The translations under genes and the position numbers were made by a program. Below are positions 1 through 11,312 of a stretch of 64,000 nt of DNA, one piece after another. The stretch comes from Viola odorata (Eukaryota; Streptophyta; Magnoliopsida; Malpighiales; Violaceae). Within the stretch, counting starts at the first letter, position 1; each line of letters begins with the position of its first letter. Location of the stretch: positions 38,325,656 through 38,389,655 of the forward strand of contig OY829539.1 of the NCBI GenBank assembly GCA_963691705.1. Reading direction: 5' to 3'. Under the pieces are notes generated by a model, which did not search any database, was not told the DNA's origin, and worked only from the letters and a program-made list of their open reading frames with translations.

Positions 1-952
1 TTGCAGGAATTTAAACAGTTGATGATTTGGGGAAATTTAAACAGTTGATGATTTGCAGAAATTTAAACAGTTGATGATTTGCAGAAAATTAAACAGTTGA
101 TGATTTACGGAAATTAACAAAATGCGACCGACCATATAGGCGGTAAATTAGATGACTGAATTTAAATTGCGGAAAGTAAATTGCGACAAATTAAAGTGCG
201 AAGAATTTAAACAGTTGATAGGTATAGAATTTTAAAGCAATATTACGAAAAAATAGTCATACGAAACATACAAGTATTTTACGAAAAATGTGATTCGAGG
301 TCTCGGAAAGAATGAAAATGGGTTGGGCCCAATTTGAAAAATAAAGGAAATGGGTCAGGAAAGGAAATAAAAAGAATGGTGATGGGCCAAGCCTATCACC
401 TTTCCTTCTTCTCTCCCATGTGAGCCCAACATGGCATGGCACTATTCATCATCTTCCTTGGATCGCCAGCGCTACTGCCGGCGACCAAGGTCTGGCCAAC
501 CGTGGCCGAAACAAAAAACCTTCGTACCGAGATGCTCGTCTCCTTGACGGCTTCCCGACCATACGAACCTCGAATCTCGGTTTAAACCGTACTAAAATGA
601 TAATTACCGAAAAATAATTAATTCGCAAAATTTATCTAATGATTAAGCAAATTAAAAGCATGTAATTAATCTATGGCATATATAGGAATTATTGGCATAA
701 AAACAAGCAATTAATTTCATAAAAAATGCAATCAAAAAATTTAAGAAAGAAAAGGCAGTAAAACCGCCGAGAATACTTACAAAACAAAAGCTGGGACTGT
801 GGCGACTATCGCTCAAAATGAGCGATCTTTCAAGTAGGGAGAAGAAGCAATCTTGCTTGGGTGAATTCATGCGTAAAAATGGAGAGAGGCAGTGGCCTTT
901 TTATATGCCAAGATTGCGTGAGGAGGTATTTTTATATGCCAAGAGGCAGTGA
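1..952. other. AT-rich non-coding DNA, probably decayed LTR material
   Basis: No convincing coding region. Composition and word use (ATTAATTA runs, AAATTTACGAAA, a GGGTTGGGCCCAA patch near 312) resemble the long Ogre-like LTRs at 13.6-16.2 and 25.5-28.0 kb, so this is probably the worn end of a related LTR. A short direct repeat TTTTTATATGCCAAG occurs at about 899 and 931. The block stops abruptly at 952, where a different LTR begins. Confidence 0.4.
5..115. repeat. 26-bp tandem repeat, about four copies
   Basis: The word TAAACAGTTGATGATTT recurs at positions 12, 38, 64 and 90, giving an exact 26-bp period. Copies differ by a few bases (TTGGGG, TTGCAG, TTACGG after the shared word). A lone partial copy of the same word lies near 207. 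It sits in AT-rich sequence with no gene. Confidence 0.85.
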
Positions 953-1187
953 TAACCCGTGTTCAAGACGATCTACAAGTGAAACTTAAGTTCAATCATT
1001 CGTTTGTTCAATCCAACTTCTCATCTCCAACGCTTTCTCCAATCCAGATATTTATCTTTATAATTCCGCTGCATCTCCATCATTGTTTCCTCCATATTTG
1101 TTGTGTTTTCGTGTCTCAAACTATAGAGCTAGATCCTCCCTTTGTATCACGCCTCAGATCTCTGTAAAAGGAGGTCGGATCGCGTCA
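953..1187 (+). mobile_element. Truncated 5' LTR (TGATGCGATC family)
   Basis: About 235 bp match 6576-6805 closely, from ACCCGTGTTCAA to GATCGCGTCA. The latter copy is the end of a 3' LTR, so this is the remaining end of the matching 5' LTR. It ends with CA at 1187 and is followed at once by a primer-binding-like sequence. The first two thirds of the LTR are missing, cut off at about 952. Confidence 0.7.
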
Positions 1188-1206
1188 TGTGGTAGCGAAG
1201 CTTCTG
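1188..1206 (+). other. Primer-binding-site-like sequence
   Basis: TGTGGTAGCGAAGCTTCTG directly follows the LTR end. The related non-autonomous elements have TTGGTAGCGGAGC at the same place. Both resemble the TGGTATCAGAGC class complementary to initiator tRNA-Met, but with several changes, so the primer tRNA is uncertain. Confidence 0.4.
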
Positions 1207-2520
1207 GGCTCGCGAGTTTGTTAGTGTTTAGTTTTTCTTGAGTTGATCTACTTGTATCACCCTTCAAAATATATTCCGACCATCATCCGAGAAAGAACAG
1301 AATCGCCGACCGAGGCAGTCCATGTTCGTTAGTGTTCTTGAGTTATTTTGAGTTTGGTATTTGTTTTTCATCTTGTGAACTGTGTCAATCGAGTCTTCAT
1401 CTTGGGTTTGTTTTGTTTTCTTGAGATGATTTGCTGTGTCATACTTGAAACACCTTGTTTCCACAATCCGGGCAAGGCAGAATCACCGACCGAGGCAGTC
1501 ATGTTCATGTTGTGTAAGTGAGTTGTTAAAGCTTGACGTTTTTAGTTCACCTTGAGATTTTTCTGTCCAACGAAAAGTGTGAAAGTTGTCCCTGTGTTGT
1601 TCATGTTGTGTCTGTTTTTTACTCTCCAGAGAAGTGTTAAGTTTCTGTCCGAAACTACCAAAAATCAAAAGTGTCAAAGTTGTTCATGTTGTGTCTGATT
1701 TTCAGTCCGAAAATCATCTTGTTGTGTCTGTTTTCTTTTTCATTTTGTGTCCATTTTTCTGCCCAGAAAAATCTAAAATTGTACGTGCTTAAACTTCAAT
1801 CTGTGTGGAACAAAAGTTATTTTTTAGTCCACTGTAAATTCGGTAAAAGTTTCATACGTTTTGACCTCCAAAGAAAAGTGTGCAGATTTTATCCGAGAAA
1901 AATAGTTTTTGTGTTTGTGTCTATTTTTAGTGTTTTCCCGTAGGAATCACCTTATCTTCCCTTAATTAAAGTTGTAGATCCACGTCTTAGGAGTATTTTT
2001 GTTAGGTTTCGTAATTTTTAGCCTTCATTTTATATTTTTTTAAGTCATTATTCAAGAGTCTGGCAAGAACACTACTTGGTGTTGTTGGTGTGTTATTGAG
2101 TTTGTGTCTTGTCAATCCATTTTTCTCCAATTCAGCTGTCTAGTTGGTGTTTAAATTTTAGTTTAATCTATTTGAATTTTGAGTCAAAAGTCAGCAGCTG
2201 CACTTCTTACAACTTTCCCCACCTACTCAAGCTCCTTTGCCCAAGACTTGCCATTTTTGTGCTAGGCACAAAGAGAGACACCAAAGCCCAGCCTGCACTT
2301 TCCATTTTTGTTAAAGTAACACAGCTTTACATTCAATGCCCAGCTGGAGTTCACATGCCAAACACAGCCAAGCATCTTAGTTTTGGGGAGTATACTTTTT
2401 TCAAGAGCTAAACACGAGCGCAAACTCGTGAGATGAGTGTTGTTTTCGCTAAGTCGTATATATATACACATATATAGTTTGTTTATTTTATAGGTATAAA
2501 ATGATAGAAAAATCCAAGTC
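1188..2520 (+). other. Internal region of gypsy derivative, no gene
   Basis: T-rich leader-like sequence with many short phrases repeated loosely (GTTCATGTTGTGTCTG). A 28-bp phrase beginning CAGAATCGCCGACCGAGG occurs at about 1299 and again at about 1479. No gag, protease, RT or integrase similarity is readable in any frame. The element therefore looks like a large retrotransposon derivative that lost its coding region. Confidence 0.5.
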
Positions 2521-2745
2521 ATGGATTCGAGGACGAATCTTTTTTCGAAGGGAAAGGTGATGATGCGATCACACCTACCTTTAATTATTTTGGGTTGATT
2601 CATTCTTGTAATTAATAGTAAATTGATTAATTACTGTAATTAATGGTTAAGAGTGTAATGTATACATAGATAGGAATTTAAAGTTATGGATTCGAGGACT
2701 AATCCTTTCAAAGGAAAAGGTGAAGATACAATCAAGCCTACCTTT
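2521..2745 (+). pseudogene. Two copies of a gypsy pol C-terminal tail
   Basis: From 2521 the plus strand reads MDSRTNLFSKGKGDDAITPT, and from about 2689 it reads MDSRTNPFKGKGEDTIKPT. Both match the tail DLRINPFKGGGDDAIKPT at 35.2 kb (minus strand), the C-terminal extension typical of some plant Ty3/gypsy polyproteins. The purine-rich GGGAAAGGTGA and GGAAAAGGTGA that encode GKGD are also the polypurine tract just before the LTR start. The duplication leaves two possible 3' LTR starts, about 2561 and about 2723. Confidence 0.6.
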
Positions 2746-2825
2746 GGAACCCGAGGGATAGCACAACTTTGAGGATGATCGGATACCTTATCAAATAGCC
2801 AGATCTATGTCATGAAGATTGCACC

Positions 2826-2912
2826 TGGCGGCATACCGCTACACCTAGCGGCATACCGCCAGGAATTGGTTGATTTGGGCTATCTTGAATGAAGCTAGCG
2901 GTATACCACCAG
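2826..2912. repeat. Cluster of short palindromes (TAGCGGCATACCGC type)
   Basis: Three self-complementary words occur in 90 bp: TGGCGGCATACCGC, TAGCGGCATACCGCCA and TAGCGGTATACCACC. They lie about 80-170 bp upstream of the TATA box. The related minus-strand LTR has AGCGGTATGCC and GGCATACCG words at the equivalent place (34.83-34.99 kb). Confidence 0.6.
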
Positions 2913-3147
2913 ACATGCTACATCATCCGAGAAGAGTTTTTCTAAGGTTTTTTCAAGGGCAAACTTGTCATACATGCCCATTTTTGTAACCTAGTATAAA
3001 TAGGTAGCTTCATGTACATTTACACTTAGCTTTGAATTGATGAATGATTGTTAAGTGAGATTACTCCTTCTTGTTCATCCGGGGCTTCTTAGTTGTTACC
3101 TTGGTTTGGATTGCCATGGTTTGATTTAAGTAAAAAGACTAAAAATT

Positions 3148-3890
3148 GATATGATCCTAGTTGCTTAGGATGCGTAGCACACAATCTGATCGTTGTTCAA
3201 AGACGGATTTCAATGTGGAAGAAGATAACTCACTTAAACAATTTAAGCCTGCTGATCGCTAAGCACCAGCCAACCTAAATCCGAAAAAGGGAGGATCCTT
3301 CTCGAATCACTAAGCCTATATACCTTGTGGATATCAACCTAGGGCAGACAATAAGTAGGATGCAATTTCGGGTTTTACTTGTTTGACGACTCGAGTATTG
3401 CGGACTAGAGAAGGAACAAGGTTCAATTGATGAACAATGGGCAGTGATTTGAAGAGAGAAGTCTCAATTTTATCAAAATAACAACCAAGTCAATAATGGA
3501 GCTAAACGGCTCCTTATAAAGAGTTTACAAGCAAACCTTAATAGGAATAGAAGTAGGAGTTCTAAATATGGAAATTAACTTAATTAATTAATCTATTAAC
3601 CAATTAACTAATTAACGAATTAAAGTAAATATGAATATATTTAAATACATTCCAGCAGTCCATGTCGAGTTCTCCATCATCGAGCCAAGGTTTGGGCCGA
3701 AACCTCAAGTCGTATGTTGTCTCACGTACACACTACACACCATAATGTCGACTTCTATAACTTTCAAACCACTGGGCCAAATGGGCTAAAACTTATCCCA
3801 AACGAAAGCTAACATCTAGAAATTTCCAAAACATGGCCGATCTCATGATTTGGACTTGTAAAGAGCCAGATACATCTTGGGATCGTATCA
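3148..3890 (-). repeat. 3' LTR of the non-autonomous element (internally deleted)
   Basis: It is 743 bp against about 920-950 bp for the other three copies, because a block before GATACATCTTGGGATC is missing. Its ends are TGATATGATCC and GGATCGTATCA, an inverted terminal repeat of about 11 bp. Confidence 0.8.
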
Positions 3891-4492
3891 TTTCCTCCCT
3901 CTTCGGAAAGATTCGTCCTCGAATCTTGCTCAGCATAATCTGCCCACAAAAGCTTCACAATTATATGCTCAAAGCATACTCGCCTTCTCTTGTGCTTCCT
4001 TAGTTGCCATCTCTTGAGCTTCAAGGCCGATGCGCTAGGGTTGGTAGGAGGATTCACATCATTCCTTAAGTTAGTAATATCAAAGTAAGCACAAATCGAA
4101 CCATACCAACCTTGTAAAGTCAACTTGGCAGCAACGTCTTTGAACATGTCAATGCGTCGAGTAATATTACTGCTCCAAGCGGCTACTCTTGCTTGAACTT
4201 GGTTTAGGGACCGTCTCCAGCGTAAGCGCTGCCAAACCCAAGCTCTTATCTTGAAGGATCCACTCATCCTTCCATGGTTTCCCAAAGTTGCCATCTTGAC
4301 ACTCAAGCGCGCATAGCGCTTTGCTTGTCCATGGGCTATCCGCATTACTTCGTTCTCTTTGCTACCACTTATACTAAACAATATACTCAAAGACAGCAAC
4401 ATTAAACCGAATAATGTTATATGAATGAAACCATATATGAGTTTAAGCAATAATCCCAAAACAATAGCATGTACCGAAAGCATTGCGTCCAT
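3809..4492 (-). CDS. Unrecognised ORF ending in the gypsy pol tail DSRTNLSEEGGND
   Basis: A 227-codon frame. Residues about 10-40 are hydrophobic and could form a membrane segment. The middle is basic and unrecognised. Near residue 190 it reads DSRTNLSEEGGNDTI, equivalent to the tail DLRINPFKGGGDDAI of the larger gypsy elements in this window. The codons for EEGGND coincide with the polypurine tract, and the frame then runs about 80 bp into the LTR. This suggests the element descends from an autonomous gypsy element and kept only the end of pol. Whether the frame is expressed is unknown. Confidence 0.3.
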   Translation of the reverse strand: MDAMLSVHAIVLGLLLKLIYGFIHITLFGLMLLSLSILFSISGSKENEVMRIAHGQAKRYARLSVKMATLGNHGRMSGSFKIRAWVWQRLRWRRSLNQVQARVAAWSSNITRRIDMFKDVAAKLTLQGWYGSICAYFDITNLRNDVNPPTNPSASALKLKRWQLRKHKRRRVCFEHIIVKLLWADYAEQDSRTNLSEEGGNDTIPRCIWLFTSPNHEIGHVLEISRC

Positions 4493-5076
4493 GTAAACTC
4501 ATACTTACAAACCGAAACATGCCCTGAGGACTCAAGTGCCCATTGATCCACATTGCTTGAAACTCCAAATTGTGGTCGACAAGATGTCTCAATTAGCATC
4601 TTCATGCTCAGCCTCCTCCACAATTCCACCCATGAGTCGCTAAGTGACTCCTCCCTGTGATTACTAACAATACTCCAAGGAACAACATGTGAAAGCATAA
4701 CATCCTTAAAGAATATGTTAGTAATAGTTGCACTATATTGATGTATCAAACCAGCATCATATGACCAATACATAGTCAAATCGTATAACGAACTACACAA
4801 CCAAATTAAGCGCTCACGCTTGCTATGATATCCTTTATGCATACAAAATATAGATTTTGTGTCAAATAAATAATCTTTATAGACTTCACAAAAATCAGAA
4901 TCATTAGCATAAAGATTAACCCTAGGTGCAACCTCAAGCGATTTTTCACTAAGTGTCTTTTTATCAATACTACCAATAAGAATCAAAGGAACATCATGTG
5001 AAGACATATCATTCCTATAAATTAAACTAGTAATATTAATTAAATCACAGCAGCTCATCAAACAATCATCAAACAC
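4417..5076 (-). CDS. Unrecognised ORF in the non-autonomous element
   Basis: An open frame of 219 codons that I do not recognise. The N-terminal half is rich in Ser, Ile, Asp and Tyr. There is no zinc knuckle, aspartic protease DT/SG, RT YxDD or integrase DDE motif, no clear signal peptide, and only scattered hydrophobic stretches. It overlaps the next frame (3809-4492) by 76 bp in a different phase, so the two could be a broken single protein or simply open by chance in low-stop sequence. The second copy of this family at 11.3-12.3 kb has lost this part, so conservation cannot be tested here. Confidence 0.25.
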   Translation of the reverse strand: MFDDCLMSCCDLINITSLIYRNDMSSHDVPLILIGSIDKKTLSEKSLEVAPRVNLYANDSDFCEVYKDYLFDTKSIFCMHKGYHSKRERLIWLCSSLYDLTMYWSYDAGLIHQYSATITNIFFKDVMLSHVVPWSIVSNHREESLSDSWVELWRRLSMKMLIETSCRPQFGVSSNVDQWALESSGHVSVCKYEFTWTQCFRYMLLFWDYCLNSYMVSFI

Positions 5077-5542
5077 ATCATGCTCATCAAAATTTCACAA
5101 AAGATCATGCGACCGATATAAGCGATTGCGTCTGAAAAGAGCTCCTCCAAGTCCTGTCGACTTAAACACAAAATTTTCATGAAATTCACACTTGGAAGAA
5201 TAGTAATCTAATGTAAAAACACAGCTTTCCAACGAATCCTTTTTCACCCAAAACGGACTTCAACAACTATATATTAAAATTCAATTTCGACAACTGAATC
5301 TGCACAGATTTTCTTTTGTATTTCGTGACCTCTTCGTTGGTAGAAAACTCAAATAATTTAGCTAATTTCAACACAACAAACTGGACTAAAAACACAACCA
5401 ATTGTATTCAAGTAACGAACCAAGCACTCAAGGAAATCAGTTTTAGAATGGAGTAGAAGAAGAAACCGATTTCAGCAATGAAAACATGAAAACAATTAAT
5501 CATACTTACCAATCTTTGAACGCCTTAAGCTCCGCTACCAAT

Positions 5543-6485
5543 AGATACGATCCTAGTTGCTTAGGATGCGTAGCACACAATCTGATCATTGTTCAAAGAC
5601 AAATTTCAATGCGGAAGAAGATAACTCACTTAGACAACATAAGCCTGCTGATCGCTAAGCACCAGCCAACCTAAATCCGAACAAGGGAGGATCCTTGTTG
5701 AATCACTAAGCCTATATCCCTTGTGGATATCAACCTAGGGCAGACAACAAGTAGGATGCAATTTCGGGTTTTACTTGTTTGACGACTCGAGTATTGCGGA
5801 CTAGAGAAGGAACAAGGTTCAATTGATGAACAATGGGTAGTGATTTGAAGAGAGAAGTCTCATTTTTATCAAAATAACAACCAAGTCAATAATGGAGCTA
5901 AACAGCTCCGTATAAAGAGTTTACAAGCAAACCCTAATAGGAATAGAAGTAGGAGTTCTAAATAAGGAAATTAACTTAATTAACTAATTAAAGTAAATAT
6001 AAATATATTTAAATACATTCAAGCAGTCCATGTCGAGTTCTCCATCATCGGGCTAAGGTTAGGGCCGAAACCTCAAGTCATATGTTGTCTCGCGTATATA
6101 CTGTGCACCATAATGTCGACTTCTGTAACTTTCAAACCACTGGGCCAAATGGGCTGAAACATGTCCCAAACGAACGCTGACATCCAGATGTTTCCAAAAC
6201 GTGGTCGACCGTATGATTAGGACTTGTACAGAGCTGGCTAGGTTCGGACAAAGTTGCCTGATGCGTCTTGGAATCCTTGTCTGCGTAGGACTACTGTCAA
6301 CGAGAATGTGGGCTTAATATTTTGGACGCTCCACTTGTCCAAACGTCCTAAAATTTGGACACAGTAAGCACAACACATAGAGGTTTCCCTCAAGACTTTC
6401 TGATCCCTAATCGGACTCCATCTGCTATATCATGTCTTCACGCTTTTATCCATGTAGTCGCGTGATACATCTTGGGATAGTATAA
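5543..6485 (-). repeat. 5' LTR of the non-autonomous element
   Basis: It is 943 bp and aligns with the LTRs at 12271 and 23433. The terminal dinucleotides have decayed (AG...AA instead of TG...CA), but the AAAAT target duplication right after 6485 fixes the end. Confidence 0.8.
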
Positions 6486-6805
6486 AAAATCCTCTCTTGT
6501 GTAATCTGTTGTTACTTCCTTTGTGTGGGCATTTGAATCTAAAATTGAGTGATTTGCGTTCTTGAATATTCTACCCGTGTTCAAAACGATCTACAAGTGA
6601 AACTTAAGTTCAATCGTTTGTTTTTTCAATCCAACCTCTCATCTCCAACATTTTCTCCAATCCGGGTATTTATCTTTATAATTCCGCTGTGTCTCCATCA
6701 TTATTTTCTTCATATTTGTTGTGTTTTCGTGTCTTAAACTCTAGAGCTAGGTCCTCTCTTTGTATCACGCCTCAGATCTCTGTAAAAGGAGGTCGGATCG
6801 CGTCA

Positions 6806-7872
6806 CCTCCTCTGGAGTTGTCACTGTCACTGCTTTTGTCCTCTATGTCACTAGCAACACCAACATCTTCCTACTCCCTCCTTAGGTTTAGGGAAGAAGT
6901 TACTTTGGGTGTTGGCGTAATGGTATTTGTAGGCTGCTGCTCAATTGGCTCGACCCTCTACGTGTAGGTCTTCTGCGCAGGGGATGGTGATGGAGCTGGT
7001 TGGCTGGTGTGCTCTGCTCTCTTATTAGTGTTGAGGTCTATAGTAGTATCCACCATAGGTAACCCTAGGCCCCGACGCTTGAAGCAACGCTTTATTCTTT
7101 GGTCCTATGAGGGTTTGGGGTGTGGTTTGTGAATCATCCTTCTGAGGGGAATGTCGTCAGAAGATTCATCAGAGGAGATAGCGATGTCACGTGGTTTAGA
7201 GGTGAACATTGGGTCATTGGCGGTGTCTCCTTGGTCTAGGGTTGGGGCTCTAGGCCATGGGAGCAGCCGTGGGGATGTGAATTGGAGTGCCAACAATATT
7301 GCTAGTGTTGATTGCAACGGTGGGTGGTATGGGCTCCATCGAAGGTGAAGTAGTAGCAGCGGGGCTGTGATGGCCCGAGGGATTGATGGAGGGTCCCACA
7401 GAATTGAGTTCCTCATCGTAGGAGTTGAACTTACGGTGGTAGTGGGTGAGTGGTGGAGCTCTACCGTAGGTTATGGTGAGGAGGAGGAGGATGGGATATC
7501 AGAGAATATGGCGATTATAGGGCTCGGTGATGGTGATTCTGGAGTTGGGTTTTGTGGAATCTAAGGAGAGGGAGTAAGAGCAGGTGGTTGATTGGAGGCA
7601 AAAAGGCTGTAGGGAGTCATACGAGTTTGATTTTTAGTTATAGGCATAGTGATGGTTAAGGATTTTATGGAAGAAGGGGGTGGTTTGTGGAAGATGAACA
7701 GTGAGGGAAGATCAGAAGGTGAAGAGGGAGAGAGAGGATGAGTGATAACTTTTAGGGGGAGAGAGGGAGAGTGCTTTTTAGTGTTGAGGGAAACTGAAGT
7801 GTTTGTGGGGAAAGTGGGCATAACTGCCTCTTTATATAGGTAAGGGTAGTGGGGATGTGGCAGGTGATGCAC
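6806..7872 (-). pseudogene. Decayed second ORF of an Athila-like element
   Basis: Read leftward from ATG at 7647, it starts MPITKNQTR and continues YSLFASNQPP. This matches MPRKKSEAK and YNLFSANQPP at the start of the intact second ORF at 44074. A later block, TSKPRDIAISSDESSD, matches TSRPRDIVVSSDSD. Frameshifts and stops break it, and it ends at 6806 against the end of another LTR, so the conserved C-terminal domain is lost. The match independently supports 44074 as the true start in the intact copy. Degenerate palindromes of the Athila-like type lie at about 6876-6900 and 7061-7075. Confidence 0.75.
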
Positions 7873-8184
7873 TGTCAGCTAGTATCTCTGCGCTCGCACT
7901 GTAATGGTAACCTGCCTCTTCCCTAGGTCTAGGGAAGAGTCTCCCTGTACTGTTACGAAGCTCTACATGAATGGCTGAAGGAAGTGAGTAATTAGTATAA
8001 TAAAAAGAAAAATAAAATAATAGATATGAAGAAGAAGTTAAAAAGAAAAATGAAAAGAAGGAAAAGAAAAACAAAAGGTGAAGATAAAAATAAGAAGAAT
8101 AAAAATAAAAATACAAAGAAGGAAAATAAAAATGAGAAAACAAAAAGAAAAGTGGAGAGTAGAAGGGGAAGTGTAAGAGAAGGT
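7873..8184 (-). other. Spacer between pol and second ORF of the decayed Athila-like element
   Basis: Contains a clear palindrome at 7914-7939 (CTCTTCCCTAGG / TCTAGGGAAGAG) at the place equivalent to 43770 in the intact element. It is followed by an A/G-rich tract at about 7995-8170. Apparent lysine-rich or Phe/Leu-rich frames here come from the biased composition and are not genes. Confidence 0.6.
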
Positions 8185-11100
8185 TCAGATTGCATTCGAT
8201 GGAGGCTGGAATATGGTGCTCTCCACAGTGTGCTCTTTTAATCCCTCATAAAAGGGTTTGAGGCGTTGTCCATTAACCTTGAATGTCTTCATGGTCTGAA
8301 TGTGTTTTAACTCTATAGCACCATGAGGGAAGATGTTAGTAATAAGGAAAGGACCAATCCAATGGGACTTAAGCTTACCAGACATGATGCGAAATCTGGA
8401 GCTAAAGAGGAGGGCTTTCTATCCGATAGTCAAGGCCTTGGGATGGATGTTCTTGTCGTGGTATATCTTAGCTTTGGCCTTGACTATTGCAGAGTTCTCG
8501 TAGGCTTCATTCCACAATTCTTCCACCTCCTAGATTTGTAGCTTCCTCTACGACCCGACTGCTGTAAGGTTCATGTTGCACTGCTTGATAGCGTAGAAGG
8601 CTCTGTGTTGCAGCTCCATGGGTAAGTGGCATGACTTGCCGTAGACCAACTTGTAAGGGGTGGTTCCGAGTGGGATCTTGTACGTCGTTCTATAGGCCCA
8701 CAAGGCGTCATCAAGCCTCTGGCTCCAATCTTTCCTCTCGGGTCCAACCGTCTTTCTTAGGATGGACTTAACTTCCTTGTTAGACAGCTCTGCGAGTCCA
8801 TTGGTTTGAGGGTGGTAGGCGGTGGACGCTCGGTGTATGATGTTGTATTTGGCAAAGAAGGCAGCAACTACCCTGTTGCAGAAGTGGGAGCCTCTATCAC
8901 TGAAGCTGGCTCTTGGCACCCCAAATTTGTTCAGAATATTGGTCTTTAAGAAAGAAACCACAGTTTTTGCATCACTTGCTCTAGTTGCCTTGGCCTCTAC
9001 CCACTTAGACAAGTAGTCTACTGACAAGATTATGTAAGTGTTCCCCCCTGAATTTGGGAATGGACCCAAGAAGTCTATCCCTCAAACATCAAATATCTCA
9101 CAGACAAGAATAAGGGTTAGTGGCATTTGATTCTTGGAAGTAACACTACCAGTCTTTTGAAAATTAGGACAAGTCTTACAAAAAGATTAGGAATCCTTAA
9201 ATAAAGTAGGCCAGAAAAAACCTGATTCCAAGACCTTCATAGTTGTCCTCTTTGGCCCGAAGTGTCCTCCACAAGCATATGAGTGACTGGACTTTAGGAT
9301 AGATGGAATCTCATCCTTAAGAACGCATCTTTGGAGGATTTGATCTTTCCCGACATTCCCAAGGTATGGATCATCCCATAGGTAATACCAGGAATCCCTT
9401 TTGATCTTTTCTCTCTCGGGTGCAGAGAACTCACCAAGGAATTTACCCGTGGCAAAGTAGTTGGCTATGTCAGAGTACCACGGGCTCTTTCCTAGGGCTA
9501 GGAATAAGTGCTCATCCGAGAAATCTTCCTTTACTGGGTTTGTCTTGGTGTCCACCAGGATTCTGCTCAAGTGGTCTGCCACTAAGTTTTCCTTGCCCTT
9601 TTCATCTCTGATCTCAATATCAAACTCTTGAAGAAGAAGGATCCATCTGATGCATCTTAGCTTCGCTTCCTTCTTGGTCAAGAGGTACCTTAAAGCTGCA
9701 TGATCAAAGTAAATAATTACCTTAGTACCGAGAAGATAAGAGCGAAATTTATCTAAGGTAAAAATAATGGCAAACAATTCTTTATCCGTAGTGGTGTATT
9801 TCTTCTGAGCATCATCAAGCATCCTGGAAGTATAATAAATCACGTGCGAATCTTTCTCTATTTTCTGGCAGAGGATAGCTCCCACGGCTGAATTGCTTGC
9901 ATCACACATGATTTAAAAATGTTTTGTCTAGTCCGGTGCTTGCATAACAGGTGCTGCGACTAGCTTCTATTTCAGCAGGTCAAACGCTTTTCTTCAGTCC
10001 TTGCCAAACTCAAACTTCACATCTTTCTAGAGCAGCTTGCACATTGGTTCTGTTACCATGGATTTTTTTGTGATAAAACACCTATGAACTTCGTGCACAC
10101 ATGTTGGGTAAGGTAAAGAATCAATAATATCAATTTTGCTTTGTCTACCTCTTTGCCCTTTTCAGAAACTAATCCTTGATCCACCATAAAATGGAACTTC
10201 TCATAGTTGAAAACCAAATTAGTGTCAATGCACCTTTGTAAGATTTTTTTCAGATTTTGTAAACATTGATAAAATGAATTTCCATATACGGTAAAATCAT
10301 CCATGAAAACTTCGAATCCTTTTTCCACATAATTAGAAAAAATACTTACCATACACCTTTGAAAGGTGGCGGGTGCATTACACAATCCAAAGGGCATCCT
10401 CTTGTATGTAAACATACCAAAGGGGAACATGAAGTTCGTCTTTTCTTGGTCTTCTAGACCTACATGCATTTGATGAAATCTAGAAAATCCATCAAGGCAA
10501 CAATAGTGAGACTTACTTGCAAGTCTCTCTAGCATCTGCTCGATGAGTGGAAGAAGGAAGTGATATTTCTAGGTGGGGCTGTTAAGTCTCCTATAATCGA
10601 TGCGCACCCTCCATCCATTTTGTACCCTTGTCGGGAGCAACTCTCCACCATTGTTCTCCACCACCATGATCCTTGTCTTCTTGGGATCAACCTGTACAGG
10701 ACTCACCCACGAACTGTCAGAGATGGGATAAATAACACTTGTAGTGAGTAACTTAAGGATCTCCTTCTTTACGACTTCCATCATAGGAGGATTTAGCCTC
10801 CTCTGAGGTTGTCGTACGATTTTTCTGCCTTCTTCTAGGTGGATCTTGTGGGTGGCGATGACGGGCGAGATCCCCTTGATATCGACAATGATTCAGCTGA
10901 TTGCTTGTTTGTATTCCTTCAGAACCCTCATAAGTCTATCCTCCTCCAACTCAGTCAGCTTACTGGAAATTATCACTGGAAGACTCTACCCTAGGCCTAG
11001 GAAAGAGTATTTCAGGTGTTCTGGTAATGTCTTCAACTCTAAGTCGAGTGTCTGCAACATAGAAGGCTGGAGTTTAGTAATTTTATCTTGTAATCCTAAG

Positions 11101-11312
11101 GCTTGTGAGATAATATGAGGGAGCGAAGTGCATCTAACTCTATGAAAAAATACTGAATATCAGATTCGACTGTGAGCTTGTATTCCAAGGCTTCCAACAT
11201 GTACATAGATAATCCTCTACTAAGAACAAAGTTGACGCTCTGTATCTCATTCGAATATTTGATTGAGTCATACATATTAAATTTAATTGTATCTCCACCA
11301 AACTCAAGTTTT
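8185..11312 (-). pseudogene. Decayed Athila-like pol (pre-RT, RT, RNase H, integrase)
   Basis: Read leftward, the order is pre-RT linker (about 11300-10800), RT (10784-10053, with FMDDFTVYG near 10290 and the [12 protein letters not shown] block), RNase H (9909-9600, starting [11 protein letters not shown]), integrase zinc-binding part (about 9330-9190, [11 protein letters not shown]), integrase core (9069-8548, with SDRGSHFCN and NGLAELSN) and the C-terminal part (8385-8185, [10 protein letters not shown]). All parts match the intact gag-pol at 38160-43667. Stops and frameshifts separate the pieces, and gag and protease are absent because the copy is cut at 11312. Palindromes interrupt it at 9484-9510 and 10983-11008. 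Confidence 0.9.

Larger units (their letters stand above)
3148..6485 (-). mobile_element. Complete non-autonomous LTR element (LARD-like)
   Basis: Left LTR 3148-3890 and right LTR 5543-6485 start TGATATGATCC / AGATACGATCC and end GGGATCGTATCA / GGGATAGTATAA. Flanking 5-bp duplications AAAAT lie at 3143-3147 and 6486-6490. The left LTR lacks about 200 bp present in the right one. The primer-site-like ATTGGTAGCGGAGC reads leftward from 5542, so the element is on the minus strand. The purine tract GAAGAGGGAGGAAA precedes the left LTR. The internal 1.65 kb has no recognisable RT or integrase. Further copies of this LTR family are at 12271-13219 and 23433-24349. Confidence 0.85.
2561..6805 (+). 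mobile_element. 3' LTR of gypsy derivative, split by a nested element
   Basis: Starts TGATGCGATC and ends GATCGCGTCA, an inverted terminal match beyond the usual TG...CA. Removing the nested element (3148-6490) leaves about 902 bp, close to the 886-bp related LTR at 34290-35175. A TATA box, TATAAATA, lies at 2995-3002, with small palindromic words GGCGGCATACCGC clustered upstream at about 2826-2912. The matching end of the 5' LTR is at 953-1187. Confidence 0.65.

Noticed and set aside
7992..8241. Lys-rich (plus) and Phe/Leu-rich (minus) frames
   Set aside because: Biased A/G composition in the spacer of a dead Athila-like element; not conserved in the intact copy.
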